Shown here: positions 37,642 through 49,374 of the stretch, one piece after another
Position numbering within the stretch: position 1 is the stretch's first letter
Layout of the letters: each line of letters starts with the position of its first letter
Assembly (NCBI RefSeq): GCF_036323735.1
Contig: NC_086029.1
Location: 15,243,857-15,307,856, forward strand
DNA length: 64,000 nt
Source of the DNA: Rattus norvegicus
Taxonomy: Eukaryota; Chordata; Mammalia; Rodentia; Muridae
Reading direction: 5' to 3'
Translations under genes and position numbers: made by a program
Notes under the pieces: generated by a model
Database searches by the model: none
The model's input: the letters and a program-made list of their open reading frames with translations, nothing else
Told to the model about the DNA's origin: nothing

Positions 37642-40329
37642 CTAATAGCCACTTGTCAATGAGTGCATACCATGTGTGTTTTTCTGTGATTGGGTTACCT
37701 CACTCAGGATGATATTTTCCAGTTCCATCCGTTTGCCTATGGATTTCATAAAGTCATTGTTTTTGATAGCTGAGAAATATTATATTGTGTAGATGTACCA
37801 CATTTTCTGTATCCATTCCTCTGTTGAAGGGCATCTGGATTCTTTCCAGCTTCTGGCTATTATAAATAAGTCTACTATGGACATAGTGGAGCTCGTGTCT
37901 TTTTTATATGTTGGGGCATCTTTTGGGTATATGCCCAAGAGAGGTATAGCTGGATCCTCAGGCAGTTCAATGTCCAATTTTCTGAGGAACCTCCAGACTG
38001 ATTTCCAAAATGGTTGTACCAGTATGCAATCCCACCAACAATGGAGGAGTGTTCCTCTTTCTCCACATCCTTGCCATCATTTGCTGTCCCCTGAGTTTTT
38101 GATCTTAGCCATTCTCACTGGTGTGAGGTGAGATCTCAGGGTTGTTTTGATTTGCATTTCGCTTATGACTAAAGATGTTGAACATTTCTTTAGGTGTTTC
38201 TCAGCCATTTGATATTCATCAGCTGTGAATTGTTTGTTTAGCTCTGAACCCCATTTTTAATAGGGTTATTTGTCTCCCTGCTGTCTAACTTCTTGATATA
38301 AGGCCTCTATCTGTTCTAGGATTGGTAAAGGTCTTTTCCCAATCTGTTGGTTGCCATTTTGTCCTAACAACAGTGTCCTTTGCCATACAGAAGCTTTGCA
38401 GTTTTACGAGATCCCATTTGTCGATTTTTGGTCTTAGAGCATAAGCTGTTGGTGTTTTGTTCAGGAAATGTTCTCCAGTGCCCATGTTTTCAAGATTCTT
38501 CCCTAGTTCTTCTTCTATTAGTTTGAGTGTATCTGGTTTGATGTGGAGGTCCTTGATCCACTTGGACTTAAGCTTTGTACAGGGTGATAAGCATGGATCA
38601 ATCTGCATTCTTCTACATGTTGACCTCCAGTTGAACCAGCACCATTTGCTGAAAATGGTATCTTTTTTCCATTGAATAGTTTTGGCTCCTTTGTCAAAAA
38701 TCAAGTGACCATTTGTGTGTGGGTTCATTTCTGGGTCTTCAATTCTGTTCCATTGGTCTATCTCTCTGTCTCTGTACCAATACCATGCAGTTTTTATCAC
38801 TATTGCTCTGTAATACTGCTTGAGTTCAGGGATAGTGATTCCCCCCGAAGTCCTTTTATTTTTGAAGATAGTTTTAGCTATCCTGGGTTTTTTGTTATTC
38901 CAGAAGAATTTGCAAATTGTTCTGTCTAACACTTTGAAGAATTGGATTGGTATTTTGATGGGGATTGCATTGAATCTGTAGATCACTTTTGGTAAAATGG
39001 CCATTTTTACTATATTAATCCTGCCAATCCATGAGCATGGGAGATCTTTCCATCTTCTGAGGTCTTCTTCGATTTCTTTCTTCAGAGGCTTGAAGTTCTT
39101 ATTGTACAGATCTTTTACTTCTTGGTTAAAGTCACACCAAGGTATTTTATATTATTTGGGATTATTATGAAGGGTGTCGTTTCCCTAATTTCCTTCTCGG
39201 CTTGTTTCTCTTTTGTGTAGAGGAAGGCTACTGATTTATTTGAGTTAATTTTATACCCAGCCACTTTGCTGAAGGTGTTTATCAGCTTTAGTAGTTCTCT
39301 GGTGGAACTTTTGGGATCACTTAAATATACTATCATATCATCTGCAAATAGTGATATTTTGACTTCTTCTTTTCCAATCCGTATCCCCTTGATCTCCATT
39401 TGTTGCCTGATTGCTCTGGCTAGAACTTCAGGAACTATATTGAATAAGTAGGGAGAGTGTGTCCCATAAGTTTGGATATGTTTTACCTTCATTTTCATTA
39501 AATTCTAAGAAATCTTTAATTTGTTTCTTTATTTCTTCCTTCACCAGGTGACCGTTGACTAGAGCATTGTTCAACTTCCATGTATACGTGGGCATTCTTC
39601 CCTTATTGTTAATGAAGACCACCTTTAGGCCGTGGTGGTCTGATAGGACGCATGGGATTATTTCTATCTTTCTGTATTGTTGAGGCCTGTTTTTTGTCCA
39701 ATTATATGGTCAATTTTGGAGAAAGTACCATGAGGAGCTGAGAAGAAGATATATCCTTTTGCTTTAGGATAGAATGTTCTATAAATATCTGTTAAGTCCA
39801 TTTGGCTCATGACTTCTCTTAGTCTGTCTATGTCTCTGTTTAATTTCTGTTTCCATGACCTGTCCATTGATGAGAGTGGGGTGTTGAAATCTCCTACTGT
39901 TATTATGTGAGGTGCAATGTGTGTTTTAAGCTTTAGTAAGGGTTCTTTTACATGTGTAGGCACCCTTGCATTTGGAGCATAGATATTTAGGATTGAGAGT
40001 TCATCTGGGTGGATTTTTCCTTTGATGAATATGAAGTGTCCTTCCTTATCTTTTTTGATGACGTTTAGTTGAAACTTGATTTTATTCGATATTAGAATGG
40101 GTACTCCAGCTTGCTTCTTCCGACCATTTGCTTGGAAAGTTGTTTTCCAGCCTTTCACTCTGAGGTAGTGTCTGTCTTTGTCTCTGAGGTGTGTTTCCTG
40201 TAGGCAGCAATATGCAAGGTCCTCATTGCGTATCCCATTTATTAATCTATGTCTTTTTATTGGGGAGTTGAGGCCATTGATGTTGAGAGATATTAAGGAA
40301 TAGTGATTATTGCTTCCTGCTAGAATCAT
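37642..40329 (-). pseudogene. L1 ORF2, deleted and frameshifted (element B)
   Basis: The endonuclease part (40329 down to about 39690) keeps NINGLN, LQETHL, GDFNTPLSSMD and FSKIDHIIGQ before a frameshift at about 39680 (tgtattgttg against tgtacctgttg in C). After the deletion junction near 39457 the frame resumes with EVKISLFADDMIVY, so the catalytic FADD is present while the upstream fingers/palm (the PGPDG and DAEKAFD segments of C) are gone. Further lesions are a one-base loss near 39121, a 20-bp-scale loss near 38296, the five-A run near 38257, and a stop in the tail near 37780. A second upstream ATG at 40381-40383 is in frame with the normal start. Confidence 0.92.
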
Positions 40330-40388
40330 ATTTGGATATGAGGTTATGTTTGTGTGCTTTTCTTCTCTTTGTTTTGTTGGCAAGATGA

Positions 40389-41468
40389 TTAGTTTCTTGC
40401 TTTTTCTATGGTGTAGCTTGCCCCCTTATGTTGGGCTTTACCATTTATTATCCTTTGTAGTGCTGGATTTGTAGAAAGATACTGTGTAAATTTGGTTTTG
40501 TCATGGAATATCTTGGTTTCTCCATCTATGTTAATTGAGAGTTTTGCAGTATACAGTAACCTGGGCTGGCATTTGTGTTCTCTTAGGGTCTGTATGACAT
40601 CCGTCCAGGGTCTTCTGGCCTTCATAATCTCTGACGAGAAGTCTGCTGTGATTCTGATAGGTCTGCCTTTATATGTTACTTGACATTTTTTGCTTACTGC
40701 TTTTAATATTCTCTCTTTATTTTGTGTGTTTGGTGTTTTGACTATTATGTGACAGGAGGAGTTTCTTTTCTGGTCCAATGTATTTGGAGTTCTGTAGGCT
40801 TCTTGTATGCTTATGGGTATCTCTTTCTTTAGGTTAGGGAAATTTTCTTCTATGATTTTGTTGAAGATATTTACTGGTCCTTTGAGCTGGGAGTCTTCAC
40901 TCTCTTCTATACCTATAATCCTTAGGTTTGATCTTCTCATTAAGTCCTGGATTTCCTGTATGTTTTGGACCAGTAGCTTTTTCCGCTTTACATTATCTTT
41001 GACAGTTGTGTCAATGATTTCTATGGAATCTTCTGCTCCTGAGATTCTCTCTTCTATCTCTTGTATACTGTTGATGATGCCTGTATCTACGGCTCCTTGT
41101 CTCTTCCTTTGGTTTTCTATATCCAGGGTTGTTTCCCTGTGTTCTTTCTTGATTGCTTCTATTTCCATTTTTAATTCCTTCAACTGTTTGATTGTGTTTT
41201 CCTGGAATTCTTTCAGGGATTTTTGTGATTCCTCTCTATGGGCTTCTACTTGTTTATTTATGTTTTCCTGTGTTTCTCTAAGGGAGTTCTTCATGTCTTT
41301 CTTGATGTCCTCCAGCATCATGATCAAATATGATTTTAAATCTAGATCTTTCTTTTCTTGTGTGTTTGGATATTCAGTGTTTGCTTTGGTGAGAGAATTG
41401 GGCTCCGATGATGCCATGTAGTCTTGGTTTCTGTTGCTTGGGTTCCTGCGCTTACCTCTTGCCATCAA
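40389..41468 (-). CDS. L1 ORF1 protein, intact frame, 358-359 aa (element B)
   Basis: L1 ORF1p is a trimeric nucleic-acid chaperone that packages L1 RNA in cytoplasmic particles. The frame is open throughout. Two adjacent ATGs occur; the second (MARGKRRNPS) matches the other copies and is the likelier start. Order: basic N-terminus (1-30), coiled coil with a single long repeat unit (about 50-180), RRM around RSNLRIIGIEESEDSQ (about 180-275), and C-terminal domain with PWTDVIQTLREHKCQPRLLY (about 285-345). It is exactly 44 residues shorter than element C's protein, the difference lying in the coiled coil. It may be translatable, but the rest of the element is dead; expression is unknown. Confidence 0.88.
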   Translation of the reverse strand: MMARGKRRNPSNRNQDYMASSEPNSLTKANTEYPNTQEKKDLDLKSYLIMMLEDIKKDMKNSLRETQENINKQVEAHREESQKSLKEFQENTIKQLKELKMEIEAIKKEHRETTLDIENQRKRQGAVDTGIINSIQEIEERISGAEDSIEIIDTTVKDNVKRKKLLVQNIQEIQDLMRRSNLRIIGIEESEDSQLKGPVNIFNKIIEENFPNLKKEIPISIQEAYRTPNTLDQKRNSSCHIIVKTPNTQNKERILKAVSKKCQVTYKGRPIRITADFSSEIMKARRPWTDVIQTLREHKCQPRLLYTAKLSINIDGETKIFHDKTKFTQYLSTNPALQRIINGKAQHKGASYTIEKARN

Positions 41469-41965
41469 ATTATCTCTGGTGTTACTTTGTTCTCTTATTT
41501 CTGACAGTGGCTAGACTGTCCTATAAGCCTGTGTGTCAGGAGTGCTGTAGACCTGTTTTCCTGTTTTCTTTCGGCCACTATGGGAACAGAGTGTTCTGCT
41601 TTCGGGCGTGTAATTTGTCCTTTCTACAGGTCTTCAGCTGTTCCTGTGGGCCTGTGTCCTGAGTTCATCAGGCAGGTCACTTGGAGCAGAAAAGTTGGTC
41701 TTACCTGTGGTCCTGATGCTCAAGTTTGCTCGTGGGTGTTTCTTTTGAGTTCTCTGGGAGGGCAGCAACCAGGAGGACCTGTGCCGCCCTTTCTGGGAGC
41801 CCCCTGCACCAGGGTCCCAAATGGGGTTTAGTGTTTTCCTCTGGAGTCAGAAATGTGGGCAGAGTGTAGTCTCTTCTGGCTTCCCAGTCCTGTTTGCCTC
41901 TCTGTAGGTTTAGCTCTCCCTCCCACGGGATTTGGGTGCAGAGAATTGTTGATCCGGTCCCTTCC
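41469..41965 (-). promoter_or_regulatory. L1 5' UTR, truncated (element B)
   Basis: About 497 bp of 5' UTR precede ORF1. It is homologous to the ORF1-proximal monomer of element C (gtgctgtagacctgttttcc, cttcagctgttcctgtgggc), with many differences, and is cut after gatccggtcccttcc, where the target-site duplication begins. Promoter function is known for full monomers of rat L1; whether this shortened version works is unknown. Confidence 0.8.
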
Positions 41966-41979
41966 AGTCTTTGACTCTT
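41966..41979 (-). repeat. Target-site duplication, 5' side of element B
   Basis: Exact copy of agtctttgactctt at 36896-36909. Confidence 0.93.
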
Positions 41980-42536
41980 AAAGAAAAGATCCTATATCTT
42001 TCCTATTTTATATGGCATACTTAGGCTAGACAGTAAGGTTTCTCCCTAGATGTGTAAACTGATTTTCCAAAACCAACAGCAGAAATTATGTAAATAAAAC
42101 AACAATGTCATAAATAGTGTCATTCACTAGTTACCCTTGCCTTGTTTATCTGCCTTGCTTATCTGCTAGAGATATGATGGCTGTTAAATTGATTACAGAA
42201 TTTTAGAGTGAACAACTCACATTATAGATTTCTAAATATATTGAAATGTTCATAGAGGGTGGTTTAAATTGCATCTTTATGGCTGAGTGAGCACTTATCA
42301 ACTCTGTCACTTGTTATCAGCATTATGTGCAGCCATACCTCTAAGTTTGCCATCATTAACTAGAATGAGAAGCTTCTTGAATAGGGCTGAGGGTAGACTT
42401 TATCAATGGGCATAAACACAAAAGCGTAGGAGGCAATTTTCACTGGACAAGATTCGGCACATCGATTGACAGACATAGATGGAAGAGAGGCTTACACTGC
42501 CTACCCTTCAGTGATGAATTATTTGCTACATGGGTG

Positions 42537-42580
<44 letters not shown>
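42537..42580. repeat. (GA)n microsatellite
   Basis: A GA run with two AAA interruptions. Confidence 0.95.
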
Positions 42581-43614
42581 TTTGTTGCTTCCTCTTGATG
42601 ATTCATCAGGCTTTTATAGATACTTCCATTCCAATTGTCACACAAATGGACTTTATTAAAATAGATGGATCACAAAAAAAAAAAATCATGAAACCAGAAA
42701 GAAACTAGTGAATAAATGTTAATAGTGATAGGTAGGAATTATAGAAGGTGAGGGAAGAAACTAATCAAAATGTATTCTATCATCATATATGATATTGCCA
42801 AAGAATGAAATCAACCAAACATGCACATAGGCATATAAAATAATTTAACCAAAATTTTTTATTCCAGCTTTAATATATTTGCTTGAGAAAGAAAAGATGC
42901 CACAGCTCAATGAGTATCATTCCCTCAATAGTAAAATGTAATGATTTGAAGATGCACTTTTTCCTCACATTTTGGCTTAAATATATGATTCCCACCAGTT
43001 TATTTGAGTTGAAGACAGAAGTCCCCAGAATCTGGTAAGAAGAACTTTCAAAGTGGACCTACCTCTATGGTCTGGAATTTCTTTTTGCAATGAGGAACAT
43101 TTTGCAATTAATTTAGATTTAAATTTGCATTTTTTACTTCTCATTTGAATATGCCTTGGAGGCTAAATTTAGGAAAAAAAAAAAAACGGACTTTATAGCC
43201 CTACCTCTCAGTTAAGTATTGAATAGATCCCAAGAGTTTGAAGTCACCCCATTAAGTAGATTTTCCTTTTCTGATTGCTATTTGAGCCAATGAATAGTAA
43301 ATGTCTTCGGGTGAAGCAATCATTCCACTGTATCCCTATCAAGAGACAAGAGACTGAGACACATGACTTTGGATATTATAATGCTTAAAAGTGGGGCATG
43401 GCTAAAATATTTTAATAAAATTAGATTTTTAAAAGAATAATTGGATAAAAGTAATTTTCTCTCAAAAAATCATAGTGTGAAAAAGCTATCACTTGATAGT
43501 TATTCAAGGATGAGAGAATTGTTTTCTTTTTTCTTTTCCTCCATTCTTCTTCCTGAAACTCCAACTGCAGAAGCTATAACTCCAGATTATTTAGTATTCT
43601 GTTTTAAATTGTGG

Positions 43615-43637
43615 ACACACACACACACACACACACA
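43615..43637. repeat. (AC)n microsatellite
   Basis: An uninterrupted AC run of about 11 units. Confidence 0.92.
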
Positions 43638-43968
43638 AACCACAAGCTAAATAAAATTCTTTAAAAGTTTACCCTGTTATCTATAATTTTTCTTAGTCTC
43701 ATCTCTTCTCTAGTTATCCATATTACATTATGATTTCGTAAGTCATATGCTCTTTGTATTTGACAGCAGCCAATATAGACAGCACATGTTTTTTATATGG
43801 CTTCACTGTGATATAATTTATGTATAAAACAAAGAAGCTATCAAATCACAAAAGGTAAGGTTCTTGAAGACATGCCCATTCATGAGGATCTATCACAATA
43901 TCCTGTTAAAATAAAAGAAATATTGATAATAATTACTTTCTCTAAATTTTCTGTATGCCTCTGTCATT

Positions 43969-43970
<2 letters not shown>

Positions 43971-44003
<33 letters not shown>
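43971..44003. repeat. (TG)n microsatellite
   Basis: A TG run of about 16 units, followed by a looser TG/G-rich tail to about 44030. Confidence 0.95.
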
Positions 44004-44005
<2 letters not shown>

Positions 44006-44078
44006 ATGTGTGTGGGGGTGGGTGTGCACATGTACTGTGTATTATAGGAGCACATTCACCCATTTAACATGCACTACT

Positions 44079-44092
44079 GTCTTAACAATTTT
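44079..44092 (-). repeat. Target-site duplication, 3' side of element C unit
   Basis: gtcttaacaatttt is repeated exactly at 51712-51725. It flanks the extra L1 3' UTR piece, not the inner poly(A). Confidence 0.9.
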
Positions 44093-44740
44093 TTCCTCCA
44101 TCTTTATTAAATTGGGTATTTTTTACTTACATTTCAATTGTTATTCCCTTTCCCGGTTTCCTGGCCAACATCCCCCTAACCCCTCGCCCTCCACTTCTAT
44201 ATGGGTGTTCCCCTCCCCACCCTCCCGCATTACTGCCCTCCCCCTAACAATGACCTTCACTGGGGCTTCAATCTTGGCAGGACTAAGGGCTTCCCCTTCC
44301 ACTGGTGCTCTTACTAGACTATTCATTACTACCTATGCAGCTGGAGCCCAGGGTCAACCCATGTATAGTCTTTGGGTAGTGGCTTAGTCCCTGGAAGCTC
44401 TGGTTGGTTGGCATTGTTGTTCATATGGGGTCTCAAGCCCCTTCAAGCTCTTCCAGTCCTTTCTCTGAATCCTTCCATGGGGGTCCTGTTCTCAGTTCAG
44501 TGGTTTGCTGCTGGCTTTTGCCTATGTTTTTGCTGTATTCTGTCTGTGTCTCTCAGGAGAGATCTACATCCAGTTCCTGTCAGCTGCACTTCTTTGCTTC
44601 ATCCATCTTATCTAGTTTGGTGACTGTATATGTATGGGCCACTTGTGGGGCAGGTTCTGAATGGGTGTTCCTTCTGCCCCTGTTCTAAACTTTGCCTCCC
44701 TATTCCCTCCCAAGGGTATTCTTGTTCCCCATCTTAAAAA
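44093..44740 (-). mobile_element. Older-subfamily L1 3' UTR carried on the 3' side of element C
   Basis: This is a near-complete L1 3' UTR in the same orientation as element C but of a different subfamily. Its terminus (sense aataaagatggagg) and body (gccaacatccccctaacccc on the plus strand) resemble 33408-33838 and the L1 at 11758, not element C's own 3' UTR. It starts abruptly where element C's poly(A) ends (44741). Both pieces share one outer target-site duplication. The simplest reading is a transcript that ran through element C's poly(A) into a downstream L1 remnant and was inserted whole. Confidence 0.82.
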
Positions 44741-45488
44741 TTTTTTTTGTTTTTGTTTTTTTTTTTTTGTCTTTTTTTATTAACTTGAGTATTTCCTATA
44801 TACATTTCAAGTGTTATTCCCTTTCCCGGTTTCCGGGCAAACATCCCCCTCCCCACTCCCCTTCCTTATGGGTGTTCCCCTCCCAACCCTCCCCCCATTG
44901 CCGCCCGCCCCCCCATAGTCTAGTTCACTGGGGGTTCAGTCTTAGCAGGACCCAGGGCTTCCCCTTCCACTGGTGCTCTTACTAGGATATTCATTGCTAC
45001 CTATGGGGTCAGAGTCCAGGGTCAGTCCATGTATAGTATTTAGGTAGTGGCTTAGTCCCTGGAAGCTCTAGTTGCTTGGCATTGTTGTTCATAAGGGGTC
45101 TCGAGCCCCTTCAAGCTCTTCCAGTTCTTTCTCTGATTCCTTCAACGGGGGACCTATTCTCAGTTCAGTGGTTTGCTGCTGGCATTCGCCTCTGTATTTG
45201 CTGTATTCTGGCTGTGTCTCTCAGGAGCGATCTACATCCGGCTCCTGTCGGGCTGCACTTCTTTGATTCATCCATCTTGTCTAATTGGGTGGCTGTATAT
45301 GTATGGGCCACCTGTGGGGCAGGCTCCGAATGGGTGTTCCTTCAGTCTCTGTTTTAATCTTTGCCTCTCCCTTCCCTGCCAAGGGTATTCTTTTTCCTCA
45401 TTTAAAGAAGGAGTGAAGCATTCACATTTTGATCATCCGTCTTGAGTTTCGTTTGTTCTAGGGATCTAGGGTAATTCAAGCATTTGGG

Positions 45489-48400
45489 CTAATAGCCACT
45501 TATCATTGAGTGCATACCATGTATGTCTTTCTGTGATTGGGTTAGCTCACTCAGGATGATATTTTCCAGTTCCAACCATTTGCCTACGAATTTCATAAAC
45601 TCGTTGTTTTTGATAGCTGAGTAATATTCCATTGTGTAGATGTACCACCTTTTCTGTATACATTCCTCTGTTGAAGGGCATCTGGGTTCTTTCCATTTTC
45701 TGGCTATTATAAATAAGGCTGCGATGAACATAGTGGAGCACGTGTCTCTTTTATATGTTGAGGCATCTTTTGGGTATATGCCCAAGAGAGGTATAGCTGG
45801 ATCCTCAGGCAGTTCAATGTCCAATTTTCTGAGGAACCTCCAGACTGATTTCGAGAACGGTTTTACCAGTCTGCAATCCCACCAACAATGGAGGAGTGTT
45901 CCTCTTTCTCCACATCCTCACCAGCATCTGCTGTCACCTGAGTTTTTGATCTTAGCCATTCTCACTGGTGTGAGGTGAAATCTCAGGGTTGTTTGGATTT
46001 GCATTTCCCTTATGACTAAAGATGTTGAACATTTCTTTAGGTGTTCTTCAGCCATTCGGCATTCCTCAGCTGTGAATTCTTTGTTTAGCTCTGAACCCCA
46101 TTTTTAATAGGGTTATTTGTTTCCCTGCGGTCTAACTTCTTGAGTTCTTTGTATATTTTGGATATAAGGCCTCTATCTGTTGTAGGATTGATAAAGATCT
46201 TTTCCCAATCTGTTGGTTGCCGTTTTGTCCTAACCACAGTGTCCTTTGCCTTACAGAAGCTATGCAGTTTTATGAGATCCCATTTGTCGATTCTTGATCT
46301 TAGAGCATAAGCCATTGGTGTTTTGTTCAGGAAATTTTTTCCAGTGCCCATGTGTTCCAGATGCTTCCCTAGTTTTTCTTCTATTAGTTTGAGTGTGTCT
46401 GGTTTGATGTGGAGGTCCTTGATCCACTTGGACTTAAGCTTTGTACAGGGTGATAAGGAAGGGTCGATCTGCATTCTTCTACATGTTACCCTCCAGTTGA
46501 ACCAGCACCATTTGCTGAAAATGCTATCTTTTTTCCATTGGATGGTTTTGGCTCCTTTGTCAAAAATCAAGTGACCATAGGTGTGTGGGTTCATTTCTGG
46601 GTCTTCAATTCTATTCCATTGGTCTATCTGTCTGTCTCTGTACCAATACCATGCAGTTTTTATCACTATTGCTCTGTAATACTGCTCGAGTTCAGGGATA
46701 GTGATTCCCCCTGAAGTCCTTTTACTGTTGAGGATAGCTTTAGCTATCCTGGGTTTTTTGTTATTCCAGATGAATTTGCAAATTGTTCTGTCTAACTCTT
46801 TGAAGAATTGGATTGGTATTTTGATGGGGATTGCATTGAATCTGTAGATTGCTTTTGGTAAAATGGCCATTTTTACTATATTAATCCTGCCAATCCATGA
46901 GCATGGGAGATCTTTCCATCTTCTGAGGTCTTCTTCAATTTCTTTCCTCAGTGTCTTGAAGTTCTTATTGTACAGATCTTTTACTTGCTTGGTTAAAGTC
47001 ACACCGAGGTACTTTATATTATTTGGGTCTATTATGAAGGGTGTCGTTTCCCTAATTTCTTTCTTGGCTTGTTTCTCTTTTGTATAGAGGAAGGCAACTG
47101 ATTTATTTGAGGTAATTTTATACCGAGCCACTTTGCTGAAGTTGTTTATCAGCTTTAGTAGTTCTCTGGTGGAACTTTTGGGATCACTTAAATATACTAT
47201 CATGTCATCTGCAAATAGTGATATTTTGACCTCTTCTTTTCCGATCTGTATCCCTTTGATCTACTTTTGTTGTCTGATTGCTCTGGCTAGAACTTCAAGA
47301 ACTATATTGAATAAGTAGGGAGAGAGTGGGCTGCCTTGTCTAGTCCCTGATTTTAGTGGGATTGCTTCAAGTTTCTCTCCATTTAGTTTAATGTTAGCAA
47401 CTGGTTTGCTGTATATGGCTTTTACTATGTTTAGGTATGGGCCTTGAATTCCTATTCTTTCCAGGACTTTTTTCATGAAGGGGTGTTGAGTTTTGTCAAA
47501 TGCTTTCTCAGCATCTAATGAAATGATCATGTGGTTCTGTTCTTTCAGTTTGTTTATATAATGGATCACGTTGATGGTTTTCTTTATATTAAACCATCCC
47601 TGCATGCCTGGGATGAAGCCTACTTGATCATGGTGGATGATTGTTTTGATGTGCTCTTGGATTCGGTTTGCCAGAATTTTATTGAGTATTTTTGCGTCGA
47701 TATTCATAAGGGAAATTGGTATGAAGTTCTCTTTCTTTGTTGTGTCTTTGTGTGGTTTAGGTATAAGAGTAATTGTGGCTTCGTAGAAGGAATTTGGTAG
47801 TGGTCCATCTGTTTCAATTTTGTGGAATAGTTTGGATAATATTGGTATGAGGTCTTCTATGAAGGTTTGATAGAATTCTGCACTAAACCCGTCTGGACCT
47901 GGGCTCTTTTTGGTTGGGAGACCTTTAATGACTGCTTCTATTTCCTTAGGAGTTATGGGGTTGTTTAACTGGTTTATCTGTTCCTGATTTAACTTCGATA
48001 CCTGGTATCTGTCTAGGAAATTGTCCATTTCCTGAAGATTTTCAAGTTTTGTTGAATATAGGTTTTTATAGTAAGACCTGATGATTTTTTGAATTTCCTC
48101 TGAATCTGTAGTTATGTCTCCCTTTTCATTTCTGATTTTTTTAATTTGGACGCACACTCTGTGTCCTCTCGTTAGTCTGGCTAAGGGTTTATCTATCTTG
48201 TTGATTTTCTCAAAGAACCAATTTTTGGTTCTGTTGATTCTTTCTATGGTCCTTTTTGTTTCTACTTGGTTGATTTCAGCTCTGAGCTTGATTATTTCCT
48301 GCCTTCTACTCCTCCTGGGTGTATTTGCTTCTTTTTGTTCTAGAGCTTTTAGGTGTGCTGTCAAGCTGCTGACATATGCTCTTTCCTGTTTCTTTCTGCA

Positions 48401-49315
48401 GGCACTCAGCGCTATGAGTTTTCCTCTTAGCACAGCTTTCATTGTGTCCCATAAGTTTGGGTATGTTGTATCTTCATTTTCATTAAATTCTAAAAAGTTT
48501 TTAATTTCTTTCTTTATTTCTTCCTTGACCAGGTTATCATTGAGTAGAGCATTGTTCAATTTCCACGTATATGTGGGCATTCTTCCCTTATTGTTATTGA
48601 AGACCAGTTTTAGGCCGTGGTGGTCCGATAGCACGCATGGGATTATTTCTATCTTTCTGTACCTGTTGAGGCCCGTTTTTTGACCAATTATATGGTCAAT
48701 TTTGGAGAAAGTACCATGAGGAGCTGAGAAGAAGGTATATCCTTTTGCTTTAGGATAGAATGTTCTATAAATATCCGTTAAGTCCATTTGGCTCATGACT
48801 TCTCTTAGTCTGTCGACATCACTGTTTAATTTCTGTTTCCATGATCTGTCCATTGATGAGAGTGGTGTGTTGAAATCTCCCACTATTATTGTGTGAGGTG
48901 CAATGTGTGCTTTGAGCTTTAGTTAGGTTTCTTTTACGTATGTAGGTGCCCTTGTATTTGGGGCATAGATATTTAGGATTGAGAGTTCATCTTGGTGGAT
49001 TTTTCCTTTGATGAATATGAAGTGTCCTTCCTTATCTTTTTTGATGACTTTTAGTTGGAAATTGATTTTATTTGATATTAGAATGGCTACTTCAGCTTCC
49101 TTCTTCTGACCATTTGCTTGGAAAGTTGTTTTCCAGCCTTTCACTCTGAGGTAGTGTCTGTCTTTGTCTCTGAGGTGTGTTTCCTGTAGGCAGCAGAATG
49201 CAGGGTCCTCGTTGCGTATCCAGTTTGTTAATCTATGTCTTTTTATTGGGGAGTTGAGGCCATTGATATTGAGAGATATTAAGGAATAGTGATTATTGCT
49301 TCCCGTTATATTCAT
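45489..49315 (-). pseudogene. L1 ORF2 (endonuclease / reverse transcriptase), inactivated (element C)
   Basis: ORF2 runs about 1,275 codons. Endonuclease landmarks are NINGLN, LQETHL, GDFNTPLSSMDRS and SDHHGL. Reverse transcriptase landmarks are PTKKSPGPDGFSAEF, SLDAEKAFDK, GTRQGSPLSPYLFN and SLFADDM, followed by the Cys-containing C-terminal segment. Three lesions are visible: a stop codon at 48923-48925 inside the endonuclease (element A has a leucine codon there), an amber codon at 47261-47263 just before the FADD motif (element B reads a sense codon there), and a one-base loss in an A run at about 46111 that moves the last about 200 codons to another frame. The two nonsense sites are in one frame with no indel between 49315 and 46085. 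No active ORF2p is expected. Confidence 0.94.
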
Positions 49316-49374
49316 ATTTGGATGTGAGGTTATGTTTGTGTGCTTTCATTCTCTTTGTTTTGTTGCCAAGACGA

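Larger units (their letters stand above)
36910..41965 (-). mobile_element. Element B: nearly complete L1 with internal deletion
   Basis: This is a minus-strand L1 of about 5.06 kb between exact 14-bp target-site duplications. From its 5' end it holds a truncated 5' UTR (41469-41965), an intact ORF1, a broken ORF2 and a 3' UTR of about 730 bp with poly(A). An internal deletion of about 1.1 kb (junction near 39457) removes the region between the endonuclease and the reverse transcriptase catalytic motif. It is more diverged from elements A and C than those are from each other, so it is an older, related subfamily. Confidence 0.95.
41980..44078. other. Intergenic between elements B and C
   Basis: This is AT-rich and gene-free as far as I can see. 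It contains purine (GA)n at 42537-42580, (AC)n at 43615-43637 and (TG)n at 43971-44003. Confidence 0.5.

Noticed and set aside
44729..44755. tcttaaaaatttt at the inner junction as a separate target-site duplication for element C
   Set aside because: It resembles the outer repeat, but its left part is explained as L1 3' UTR sequence and its right part is poly(T). The exact 14/14 match lies outside the older L1 piece instead.
48114..48683. 189-codon plus-strand open frame opposite element C ORF2
   Set aside because: It is an antisense shadow of the long ORF2 frame, and has no conserved start among the copies in this window.
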